Shown here: piece by piece, positions 1 through 7,116 of the stretch
How the letters are laid out: every line of letters begins with the position of its first letter
Position numbering within the stretch: position 1 is the first letter of the stretch
NCBI GenBank assembly: GCA_017546145.1
Contig: JAFYXN010000004.1
Span: 85,083 to 149,082 of the forward strand
Reading direction: 5' to 3'
DNA from: Clostridia bacterium
GTDB taxonomy: Bacteria; Bacillota; Clostridia; Monoglobales; Monoglobaceae
DNA length: 64,000 bases
Program-made: the position numbers and the translations under genes
Notes under the pieces: generated by a model
Databases searched by the model: none
What the model was told of the DNA's origin: nothing
Seen by the model: only the letters and a program-made list of their open reading frames with translations

Positions 1-437
1 CATTTCAGAACAAAATGTGTTGCGGTGCTGAGAACGCAATCCATAGGTGCAAGGTGCTCTGAAACAAAGAGGGAAATATCCTTGATGTTGTCACCTTCAA
101 CGGTAATGCCAAAGTCATAGCTTCCGCTCATGAGGTTCATGGATTTTACCTCGGGGTATTGATAAATCTGCTCTGCAAGGCGGTTAAAGCCGTTGCTGCG
201 CTGAGGAGTAACCTTCAGCTCAATGTATGCTGTAACCTTGTCCTTTGCCGAGGGCAGCTTATCCCAGTTGACAACCGCGCCATAGCCCATAATGACGCCG
301 CTCTTTTCAAGAGCGTCAATTGCAGCGCCTGCTTCCTCAAGGCTCATCTCTGCAATGGCGGCGACTTGCTCCAGGGAAAGTTTACAATTTTTATGAAGAA
401 TTTCAACTAATTTTTCTGCATTTTTGATTTCACTCAT
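1..437 (-). CDS. Lrp/AsnC family transcriptional regulator (3' part cut off)
   Basis: The reading frame starts at ATG 437-435, has an AGGAGGC-type site just upstream (around 446-452), and runs off the left edge, so about 145 N-terminal residues are visible. Residues 1-50 look like an AsnC-type helix-turn-helix (MSEIKNAEKLVEILHK, then EQVAAIAEMSLEEAGAAI). After that comes the Lrp ligand/assembly domain, with a KVTAYIELKVTPQ strand and an SGSYDFGITVEGDN segment. Such proteins are octameric DNA-binding regulators, often of amino-acid metabolism. The target and effector cannot be told from the sequence. It is divergent from the cell-wall unit at 672, so the gap of about 235 bp may hold promoters for both. 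Confidence 0.85.
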   Translation of the reverse strand, partial: MSEIKNAEKLVEILHKNCKLSLEQVAAIAEMSLEEAGAAIDALEKSGVIMGYGAVVNWDKLPSAKDKVTAYIELKVTPQRSNGFNRLAEQIYQYPEVKSMNLMSGSYDFGITVEGDNIKDISLFVSEHLAPMDCVLSTATHFVLK

Positions 438-581
438 AGCAAGTGCCTCCTGTATCTTAAAATATTATAAATCAGTATATCACTTATTTTGCGTTAAGTC
501 AAATATTAATTACCTGCAAAAACGAAATTATACCTATAAATACTTGATTTTTTTGAACTTTTATAGTACAATTATTTTGAT

Positions 582-598
582 TGTAACAAAATTGTAAT
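582..598 (+). promoter_or_regulatory. Predicted WalR (YycF) box
   Basis: TGTAAC-AAAAT-TGTAAT is two direct hexamers spaced by 5 bp. It fits the published WalR consensus TGTWAH-N5-TGTWAH at every position. It ends 32 bp upstream of a TATAAT at 631, a usual place for an activator. The operon downstream contains a WalR-like regulator and a cell-wall peptidase, so autoregulation is inferred. Confidence 0.6.
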
Positions 599-627
599 AT
601 TTCTTTCAAAAGGTGTTAATTTTTTTA

Positions 628-636
628 TGATATAAT
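628..636 (+). promoter_or_regulatory. Extended -10 promoter for the M23-walR-rlmH unit
   Basis: TGATATAAT is an extended -10 element (TGn plus a perfect TATAAT). No good -35 hexamer lies 17 bp upstream, as expected for an extended -10 or activator-dependent promoter. The coding start follows about 36 bp later. Confidence 0.55.
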
Positions 637-671
637 TGCAGAAAACAAAGGTTTGGCTGTGAGGTGATTTT

Positions 672-2201
672 TTGAGTAACAGATGTGATATGCACGAGGA
701 TGCAGAAATTCAGGTGTTTACTCCCAGAGAAATTCTTAAAGGAACCGCAAAAAAACAAAGGTCCGGGGTGTTCGGGCTTTTTAGTGATAGAAAAAAATAT
801 GACAGAATAAGCCAAAGACCGCAATACACACAAAGCAGGTATGTGCGGTCAGTTCGTTGTATGTGGGACGAGTTTAAAAAGCAGATTATCAGCGGAATGG
901 CAACTGCGGTTGCAGTTATCGGTATTTGCGTGGTGGTAAATATGCTCAACTGGAGCCTTGGCTTTGAGGTTATTGTTGACGGTGAAAACATCGGTATGGT
1001 TACCGAAAGGGAAGTTGTTTATGATGCCATTGATGCAGTAAAAACTCAGCTTGTTACATTCTTTGGCGAAGACAGCAAATACGAGAAGGAGCCTGTGTTT
1101 GTAAGGCGAGTTGTAGCCGAAGATAAGCTTTCTGACAAAAAGGCACTTGAGGACGCACTTCTTTCAAACATAGACACTATGGTTGAAGGTTATGCGGTGT
1201 ACATTGACGGCGAAGCGATGTTTGGCGTTTCAAGTGAAGAAGCGGCAGAATGGGTTTTTGCCAAGTATAAGCAAAAGTATATTGGTGAAGAAATCGGCGA
1301 GGACATGGTTGTGGACTTCTGCGAGAATACAGAGGTCAAAAAAGAGTTTATGCATATTGCAATGCTTGAAACTCCCGAGGAGGCACTTGACACACTTTCG
1401 GGCAATACCAGGGAGCTTACAACATACACTGTAAAGCAAAATGACACGCTTTGGGATATTGCGGATAAATACAATACAACTGTCGAGCATTTGCTTGCAA
1501 TGAACGATAATATCTCTGACAATATAAAAATAGGCATGGAAATCAAAGTGGAGGAATCCATTCCTTTGCTTTCGGTACGCAGCGTGCAGACAGTTTCGCT
1601 TACAGAGGCAGTGCCCTATGAGATTGAAAAAATAAAGGACAATTCAATATACGAGGGCAGAACTGTTGTGGCTCAAAAGGGACAGGAGGGTAAAGCTCAG
1701 GTTCTTGCAAGGGTTACAAAGATAAACGGCGTTCAGACTGATAAAAAGGTGTTAGAAAGCGAAACAATTACTCAGCCGGTTGCTCAGATTGAAAAGGTGG
1801 GAACAAAAGAACGTCCGCCTACGACAGGCTCGGGTACATTTATACGTCCCACCTACGGCAGTCTTTCGTCGCGTTACGGTTACCGCTGGGGAAGAAACCA
1901 CAACGGAATTGATATTGCCGGCTCATATAATTCGGATATAAAGGCGGCAGATGGTGGAGTTGTTACCTATGCCGGCTGGATGTCGGGCTACGGCAATTAT
2001 GTTGTGATAAATCACGAGAACGGGTACCAGACCGCCTATGGCCACAACGCATCACTTTGTGTTGGTGTGGGCGACAGAGTTGCAAAGGGCGATGTTATTG
2101 CCAAGATGGGAAACACCGGAAGAAGCACAGGTACACATCTGCATTTTGAAGTAAGAAAAAACGGACAGTATGTAAATCCCCTTAAGTATGTGGGGTATTA
2201 A
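672..2201 (+). CDS. Membrane-anchored LysM-G5-M23 peptidoglycan endopeptidase
   Basis: This is a 509-residue cell-wall hydrolase. Residues 1-70 are basic and cytoplasmic. One hydrophobic segment at about 72-96 (MATAVAVIGICVVV) anchors it with the rest outside. A LysM domain (TYTVKQNDTLWDIADKYN) lies at about 250-296, a G5-type domain at about 300-385, and a peptidase M23 (LytM) domain at about 400-500. The zinc/catalytic motifs HNGIDIA (about 410) and HLHFEV (about 488) are both present, so it should be active on peptide cross-links. The start is TTG 672, behind GAGGTGA at 661-667. A predicted WalR box lies upstream and walR follows 30 bp downstream, which fits a WalR-controlled autolysin. 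The similar architecture SpoIIQ/DipM-like is less likely because of the G5 domain. Confidence 0.9.
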   Translation: MSNRCDMHEDAEIQVFTPREILKGTAKKQRSGVFGLFSDRKKYDRISQRPQYTQSRYVRSVRCMWDEFKKQIISGMATAVAVIGICVVVNMLNWSLGFEVIVDGENIGMVTEREVVYDAIDAVKTQLVTFFGEDSKYEKEPVFVRRVVAEDKLSDKKALEDALLSNIDTMVEGYAVYIDGEAMFGVSSEEAAEWVFAKYKQKYIGEEIGEDMVVDFCENTEVKKEFMHIAMLETPEEALDTLSGNTRELTTYTVKQNDTLWDIADKYNTTVEHLLAMNDNISDNIKIGMEIKVEESIPLLSVRSVQTVSLTEAVPYEIEKIKDNSIYEGRTVVAQKGQEGKAQVLARVTKINGVQTDKKVLESETITQPVAQIEKVGTKERPPTTGSGTFIRPTYGSLSSRYGYRWGRNHNGIDIAGSYNSDIKAADGGVVTYAGWMSGYGNYVVINHENGYQTAYGHNASLCVGVGDRVAKGDVIAKMGNTGRSTGTHLHFEVRKNGQYVNPLKYVGY

Positions 2202-2231
2202 AAATATAATTCAGACCGGGAGGTGCTGATT

Positions 2232-2927
2232 TTGGAAAAGAAAGTTTTAGTAGTTGATGATGAAAGACCTATAGTTGAAATCCTCAAGATAAACCTTCAG
2301 AAGGAAGGCTATGTGGTGTTTGAGGCGTATGACGGAGAAGAGGCGGTCAGCAAGGCAATGACGGTTGAGCCTGACCTCATACTTCTTGACGTGATGCTGC
2401 CCAAGCTGGATGGTTTTTCGGTTTGCAAAAAAATCCGCGAGAAGTCCTCGGTTCCCATTCTTATGCTTACTGCAAGAGAGGAAGAGCTTGACAAGGTTCT
2501 TGGACTTGAGCTTGGTGCGGATGACTATATAACAAAGCCGTTCAGCGTGCGTGAGCTTATGGCGCGTGTAAAGGCAAATGTGCGCAGAAACCAAAGCGCA
2601 CTTGAAGAAAAGATTGAAAAGTCGACAGAAAAGCTTGAAATAGGTGAGTTTATGCTTGACTTCAACCGATATGAGCTTTATAAAAACGGCAAGCTGATTG
2701 ACCTTACAATCAGAGAATTTGATTTGGTTAAGTTTCTGGCAAGCCAGCCAAACAAGGTGTTTTCAAGACAGAGCCTTCTTGAAAGCGTGTGGGATTATGA
2801 ATATTACGGAGATGTGCGAACAGTTGACGTTACGGTGCGCAGACTTCGTGAGAAAGTTGAAGAAGACCCGTCTGAGCCAAGGGTTATTATGACCAAGCGC
2901 GGCGTTGGTTATTATTTTCAGCCGTAA
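2232..2927 (+). CDS. walR: OmpR-family response regulator, WalR/YycF type
   Basis: Counting from TTG 2232, the receiver domain has D9, D10, the phospho-acceptor D53 (LLDVMLPKLDG), T80 and K101. The C-terminal winged helix (about 130-231) ends in GDVRTVDVTVRRLREK and TKRGVGYYF, very close to WalR/YycF. WalR controls autolysins and wall homeostasis. GGGAGGTG at 2218-2225 sits 6 bp before TTG 2232. A GTG at 2223 lies inside that site and is the less likely start. No histidine kinase, walH, walI or walJ follows. Instead rlmH overlaps the stop by one base. Other PhoB-like regulators share this fold, so the WalR name rests on C-terminal similarity, rlmH linkage and the upstream box. Confidence 0.85.
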   Translation: MEKKVLVVDDERPIVEILKINLQKEGYVVFEAYDGEEAVSKAMTVEPDLILLDVMLPKLDGFSVCKKIREKSSVPILMLTAREEELDKVLGLELGADDYITKPFSVRELMARVKANVRRNQSALEEKIEKSTEKLEIGEFMLDFNRYELYKNGKLIDLTIREFDLVKFLASQPNKVFSRQSLLESVWDYEYYGDVRTVDVTVRRLREKVEEDPSEPRVIMTKRGVGYYFQP

Positions 2928-3409
2928 TGCTTGGGGTAACATTAATTACGGTAGGCAAGTTAAAAGAGAAGTTCTATACTGCGGCAATGGAGGAATATGC
3001 AAAGCGGCTTTCCTCGTATTGCCGCTTTGAGGTTGTTGAGGTAAAGGACGAAAGAACTCCCGACAATCCGTCAGAGGTCGAAAAACAGGCGGTTTTAGAC
3101 TGCGAGGCAGAACGGATAATTGCAAAAATCCCAAAGGGCGCAAAGGTGATTACCCTTTGTGTTGAAGGCAAGCAGATGCCGTCAGAACAGTTTGCACAGC
3201 TTATCTCAAAGAGTGCTGTTGAGGGCGCAAGCAAGCTTGTTTTTATAATCGGAGGCTCAATGGGACTTTCGGAAAGTATAAAAAAAATTTCGGATTTGAG
3301 GCTCAGCTTTTCGGAGATGACATTTCCACACATGCTGATGAGGATTATACTTGCTGAACAAATTTATCGTGCGTTTACTATTATAGAGGGCAAAACCTAC
3401 CACAAATAG
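2927..3409 (+). CDS. rlmH: 23S rRNA (pseudouridine1915-N3)-methyltransferase
   Basis: A full-length (160 aa) RlmH, the SPOUT methyltransferase that modifies pseudouridine 1915 in helix 69 of 23S rRNA using S-adenosylmethionine. Typical signatures are the start ITVGKLKEKFY, the cofactor loop FIIGGSMGLS (about 107-116), and the C-terminal MTFPHMLMRIILAEQIYRA with the terminal GKTYHK. The ATG overlaps the walR stop as TAATG, implying translational coupling. In Bacillus and relatives rlmH closes the walRKHI region, so its direct contact with walR here looks like a shortened version of that locus. Confidence 0.96.
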   Translation: MLGVTLITVGKLKEKFYTAAMEEYAKRLSSYCRFEVVEVKDERTPDNPSEVEKQAVLDCEAERIIAKIPKGAKVITLCVEGKQMPSEQFAQLISKSAVEGASKLVFIIGGSMGLSESIKKISDLRLSFSEMTFPHMLMRIILAEQIYRAFTIIEGKTYHK

Positions 3410-3428
3410 TAGGGGACATTGATAAAAT

Positions 3429-3690
3429 GCACAGAATGGACAAGCTACACCGCTTGGCGTACACAAAGTACGCCTTCGGGTACCCCCTGCGGGTTAGGCT
3501 TGTCCATTCTGCACTATTTTATCTTCGTCCTGACGACCTTGTAGCCAAAGGCACATAATGGACACACTACACCGCTTGGCGTACACAAAGTACGCCTTCG
3601 GGTACCCCCTGCGGGTTAGGCTTATCCATTCTGCACTATTTTATCTTCGTCCCAATAACGCTGTGTCAAAATGCACATAACGGACAAACT
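3429..3690. repeat. Tandem 122-bp palindromic repeat, two full units and a truncated third
   Basis: Units begin at 3429, 3551 and 3673, exactly 122 bp apart. Each starts with GCACA(G/T)AA(T/C)GGACA; the third stops after about 18 bp. Unit 1 can fold as a cloverleaf-like element. A closing stem pairs 3432-3445 with 3498-3511 (14 bp). Inside it are the hairpins GGCGTAC-ACAAA-GTACGCC (3456-3474) and ACCC/GGGT (3482-3494). Unit 2 keeps the inner hairpins, but its outer stem is degenerate. No convincing reading frame was seen. The element fills the space between convergent rlmH and the dipeptidase gene. Confidence 0.8.
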
Positions 3691-3700
3691 TTACAAAAAA

Positions 3701-3722
3701 ACGGAAACAAATTTGTTTCCGT
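3701..3722. terminator. Bidirectional intrinsic terminator
   Basis: ACGGAAACAAATTTGTTTCCGT is a perfect palindrome, flanked by an A-tract on the left and a run of nine T on the right. It can end transcription both of the rlmH unit (plus) and of the dipeptidase unit (minus). Confidence 0.85.
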
Positions 3723-3735
3723 TTTTTTTTGTTGA

Positions 3736-5166
3736 TTATTTATTTATCTCTTCATCCATTGCAAGGATATACTGTGTTATAATTTTTACAGCGGTGAAAA
3801 AGCTTTCAATATCAATCATTTCATCACACTGATGAGCGCCGCCGTGACCTGCAGGCATTTTAAGCTGTGGCTCGGGATGCTCGGCAGTGGTGGTGAAGGT
3901 TCCAACCGAAAAAGCGTTTTCCAGCTTTCGTGCATAGGTTCCGCCGCCAAGCTTGATGCTCTTTTTTTCTATTCCTGTAACTTCGCGGTATATATCCTCA
4001 AATTTCTGGGGGATTTTGCTGTCGGCACTGATTGAAAAGCCTTTCATGTTGCTGTCGATTTTAGTGCTCCAGCCCAAGCTTTTAAAGGCATTGATTGCCC
4101 TTTCTTCAAGCTGTTTGTGGTCAAGTGCGCTGCTGTATCTCATATCAAACGACAGCTTAATGTGTCCGTTTTCAAGCGATACTATACCGTTTACAAAGGT
4201 AAGTCTTCCAAAAAGGTCGTCACAGTGGTCAAGCTCCATGGAAGTGCCAAAGGGACACGAGAGAATGTGCTTTATCTGTGCCATAATTTCTCTGTCGCTT
4301 TGGGGAAGTGCTGCGGCGCTTGCAAAAAGCTCCGCAAGAAGATATGCTGCGTTTATTGAGCCATCAGGGTCACTTGCGTGTTTTGCAATTCCCTTTGCCT
4401 CAACCTCAATGAAATTGTCGGTTGTACTAACTGTAATTTGGCCGTTTGACTTATTGCAAAGCTCGGTTTCCAATTCCTTTGAGTATTTAAGTGTAGCCTT
4501 GGCTTTGTCAAGAACAATATTGAATGCCTCTCCGCCGCAAAAATCCAAAACATCTGTACAGCTTGTATCGCAGCTTGCAAAAAAGTGGCAAATTCCCTTT
4601 TCACCGGTGCTGCATGGGAAGTCTGCGTCCGGAATAAGTGAAATTTCAGGCATTGGCTGCTCGTTTACAAATGCGTCAATGTCCTTCATTCCTGTTTCCT
4701 CGTTTGAGCCGATAAACAGCTGAAGACGTGATTTCAAAGGAATATTGTATTTTCTGATTATCTCCATAGCACACAGTGCTGCCATAATGCCCGACTTGTT
4801 GTCCTCAACACCTCTGCCTATCAGCGCACCATCTTTGATTACAGGCTCAAACGGCTTGGTGAAAAGCCAGTCATCCCCCACGGGAACAACATCACTGTGC
4901 GAAAATATGCCAATTGTTTTTTCGCCGCTGCCCATTGTTACCAGGGCATAGCCGCTTTCTTTGAAAATTTCGGCAGAAAAGCCGCGGTCTGAAAACAGCT
5001 TTGTGCATTTTTCCAAGCCTTCTGCACAAGCCTTGCCAAAGGGTGCGTCGCATTCAGGCTCGCCAAGTATTGCGGGAACCTTTGCGATTTCAATCCACTC
5101 GTTTAAAAGGCTGTCTTTGTTTTCGTCAATCCATTGTTTTATTTCTGTATCATAACGTAAATTCAT
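3736..5166 (-). CDS. pepV: M20 family dipeptidase (PepV/Sapep type)
   Basis: A 476-residue cytoplasmic zinc dipeptidase of the M20 family. The metal and catalytic motifs are SHSDVVPVGDDW (His at about 88), GRGVEDNKSG (bridging Asp), NEETGM (general-base Glu), PDADFP, and the late PAGHGGAHQCDE with the last metal ligand. The long insert between the catalytic halves is the lid domain typical of PepV. It probably hydrolyses varied dipeptides, and may be a Xaa-His-type dipeptidase. It lies 23 bp after the LTA-synthase-like gene on the same strand and is presumably co-transcribed. Confidence 0.9.
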   Translation of the reverse strand: MNLRYDTEIKQWIDENKDSLLNEWIEIAKVPAILGEPECDAPFGKACAEGLEKCTKLFSDRGFSAEIFKESGYALVTMGSGEKTIGIFSHSDVVPVGDDWLFTKPFEPVIKDGALIGRGVEDNKSGIMAALCAMEIIRKYNIPLKSRLQLFIGSNEETGMKDIDAFVNEQPMPEISLIPDADFPCSTGEKGICHFFASCDTSCTDVLDFCGGEAFNIVLDKAKATLKYSKELETELCNKSNGQITVSTTDNFIEVEAKGIAKHASDPDGSINAAYLLAELFASAAALPQSDREIMAQIKHILSCPFGTSMELDHCDDLFGRLTFVNGIVSLENGHIKLSFDMRYSSALDHKQLEERAINAFKSLGWSTKIDSNMKGFSISADSKIPQKFEDIYREVTGIEKKSIKLGGGTYARKLENAFSVGTFTTTAEHPEPQLKMPAGHGGAHQCDEMIDIESFFTAVKIITQYILAMDEEINK

Positions 5167-5189
5167 TTGTTCAAATCCTTATCTGTATT

Positions 5190-6989
5190 TTATTGTACAG
5201 GCGCAAAAATCCTGTCTATGCGTTTTTTGTTGTCCGCAACGTTATTATATACCATATCAAAATAAATATCAATATCGTGCTTATATTCTGTATTGTCTGC
5301 GTAATTGAAAATTTCGTTGTTTTTTGTTTTGTACAAATTAAATGCCGTAATAACCGGCGTTTCCTGCCGCATTTTGAGCATCTGTGTGTAGTAGGGTGAA
5401 AGCGGCACACCTGCAGCCTCCAGAACTGATGGCGCAATAAACGGCATTGAAAGCTCTCTGGGTAAGGAGTATTCCATGTCAAAGTTTGCCCATATTGCAA
5501 ACGGCGTAGTGCGCAGATTAAAAGTAACGTCAAGATTTGATGCATCAACCAACGCAGTTGCAAATGAGGGCGCATGGTCGCCAACCATGCAAATTATCAC
5601 ATCGCGTTCATGGCTGGTAAAATATTCGGTAAGCTGCCTGAAGGCGCGGTCAGATTCGTTTACACAACTCAAAAACTCGTTGATGTCGTCGGTGTATTCG
5701 CCAAAATCGGTAAGTGAATGAACAGTATCGGATTCGGGCGGGTTTATATCCCAGCCGCCGTGATTCTGTATGGTAAGCATATACATAAATCTTGGGGCAT
5801 CGCCCATGCCTTCATAATCTTCAAGCATCTTGCCGTATACAAATTCATCAGTGGCATAGGGGCGGTCTGCCAGCCGTTCCTTCTCCCCAAAATCAACATC
5901 AAACAGCACTTGGTCAAAGCCAAGCTTTGGGTAAACAATTCCGCGTTCATAGTTGAGGGCTTCGGCACAGTGCGCGCCCCATGTTTTGTAGCCAAGCTGT
6001 TTCAGATAGCTTACAATACTGTTTGCGTTGTCAAAATTAAGATAGTTAAATGGCGTAATTGCCGGCATAAGCTGCAGAGAATTGGAGGTCAGCAGCTCGT
6101 ATTCACTTTTGTTGGTGCCGCCGCCGGTGCCTGCAACAACCGTTTTGCCGGTGGTTTTCAGGCTGTCAATAAACGGTGTTATTGGTACGTCGGTTTCAAT
6201 ATCCACAAGGTCGCGCATATCATAAAAGGTTTCGTTCAGGATAAAAATGATGTCAGGGGTGTTGCCTGCAGTTTTACGGGCTGTGCGGCTCTCTTTGGCA
6301 GTGTCAAGTGCTTCGGGGGTATAGCCATCGGGCGTATTTATCATATTAAGTGAATTCTGAAATACTTCAATCGAGCTTGCCGCATAGCCATAGCGGTAAT
6401 ATGAATCCTCCCATGACCACACAAAGGTGTTGCGCGGCTTTATTGGGTTGTCTGAAAAATAAACCGAGTGCAGAAAAATGCCGCAGAAAAGCACAAGACA
6501 AATGCTTTGAATGGCTGATTTTTTAAAGGAGCGCTTTTGCTTTTTTTCGCGCTTGTAAAGCTGAATTGTTACCGCAATGTTAAGCGCAAAGAATAATACA
6601 ATTCCAAGGACAAAAACATTCAAAGGAAACTGATAGCTGTCAAGCACCGACAGCGCAGTGCCTGCGTTGTGTATATCCTGAGTGGAAATGGGCGAGTTGC
6701 GGTACAGCAGGGTGTAGTAATTTGCTATGCTTAAAGCCGTCAGGGGTATGCCAACGGCAAGCGCCGAAATCCACCAGCGCTGAAACAGAATAAATACAGC
6801 CGCCTGCAGTGTAAAAACCGTCAGAATGTTAACAAATGTATAAAATACTCCGTTTAAAAGTGCGTTTTTGTTGCCAAGCTCAAGGCCATAGTAAATCAAG
6901 GTGGAGCTTAAAAGCGCATATAGCAGAGTTATTATTCCGTGCTTGTGACGGAGCAGAAATTCTTTTATTTTTTCGACAAAATTTCTCAT
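5190..6989 (-). CDS. LTA synthase-like membrane sulfatase/phosphoglycerol transferase
   Basis: A 599-residue member of the LtaS/MdoB group. The first 180 or so residues hold about five membrane segments, and an extracellular alkaline-phosphatase/sulfatase domain follows from about 245. Visible catalytic landmarks are DIIFILNETFYD (metal Glu), GGGTNKSEYELLT with the probable nucleophile Thr, MLTIQNHGGWD, and IICMVGDHAPSF carrying the metal-binding Asp-His. The family moves glycerol phosphate from phosphatidylglycerol to a teichoic acid chain or another acceptor. Whether this one is a polymerase, primase or modifies another glycan cannot be told. Start ATG 6989 is preceded by GGTGAT. Confidence 0.88.
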   Translation of the reverse strand: MRNFVEKIKEFLLRHKHGIITLLYALLSSTLIYYGLELGNKNALLNGVFYTFVNILTVFTLQAAVFILFQRWWISALAVGIPLTALSIANYYTLLYRNSPISTQDIHNAGTALSVLDSYQFPLNVFVLGIVLFFALNIAVTIQLYKREKKQKRSFKKSAIQSICLVLFCGIFLHSVYFSDNPIKPRNTFVWSWEDSYYRYGYAASSIEVFQNSLNMINTPDGYTPEALDTAKESRTARKTAGNTPDIIFILNETFYDMRDLVDIETDVPITPFIDSLKTTGKTVVAGTGGGTNKSEYELLTSNSLQLMPAITPFNYLNFDNANSIVSYLKQLGYKTWGAHCAEALNYERGIVYPKLGFDQVLFDVDFGEKERLADRPYATDEFVYGKMLEDYEGMGDAPRFMYMLTIQNHGGWDINPPESDTVHSLTDFGEYTDDINEFLSCVNESDRAFRQLTEYFTSHERDVIICMVGDHAPSFATALVDASNLDVTFNLRTTPFAIWANFDMEYSLPRELSMPFIAPSVLEAAGVPLSPYYTQMLKMRQETPVITAFNLYKTKNNEIFNYADNTEYKHDIDIYFDMVYNNVADNKKRIDRIFAPVQ

Positions 6990-7073
6990 AAAAAATCACC
7001 ATTTCAAAGTATAACATATTCCGATAAAAAAAGCTATATGAAATTATAAGATTTGAAGTATATATTTATGACA

Positions 7074-7116
7074 AAAGCCTGCGCCACAACACACAAGCTT
7101 GTTCTGACGCAGGCTT
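7074..7116 (-). terminator. Intrinsic terminator downstream of recG
   Basis: AAAGCCTGCG pairs with CGCAGGCTTT across a loop of about 23 bases. On the minus strand the stem is followed by TTTTGTC. It starts at the recG stop codon, so it ends the yloU-fakA-recG unit. Confidence 0.65.

Noticed and set aside
3429..3650. tRNA gene, suggested by the cloverleaf-like fold of the 122-bp repeat
   Set aside because: The inner hairpins do not have tRNA lengths, there is no GTTCRANYC T-loop or anticodon loop at the right place, and unit 2 loses the closing stem.
3953..4723. Open frame of 256 codons on the plus strand
   Set aside because: It is antisense to the M20 dipeptidase, whose catalytic motifs are clear; the Ser-rich translation is typical of a shadow frame.
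5718..6353. Open frame of 211 codons on the plus strand
   Set aside because: It lies wholly opposite the LTA-synthase-like gene, has no ribosome site or recognisable domain, and its composition is that of an antisense shadow.
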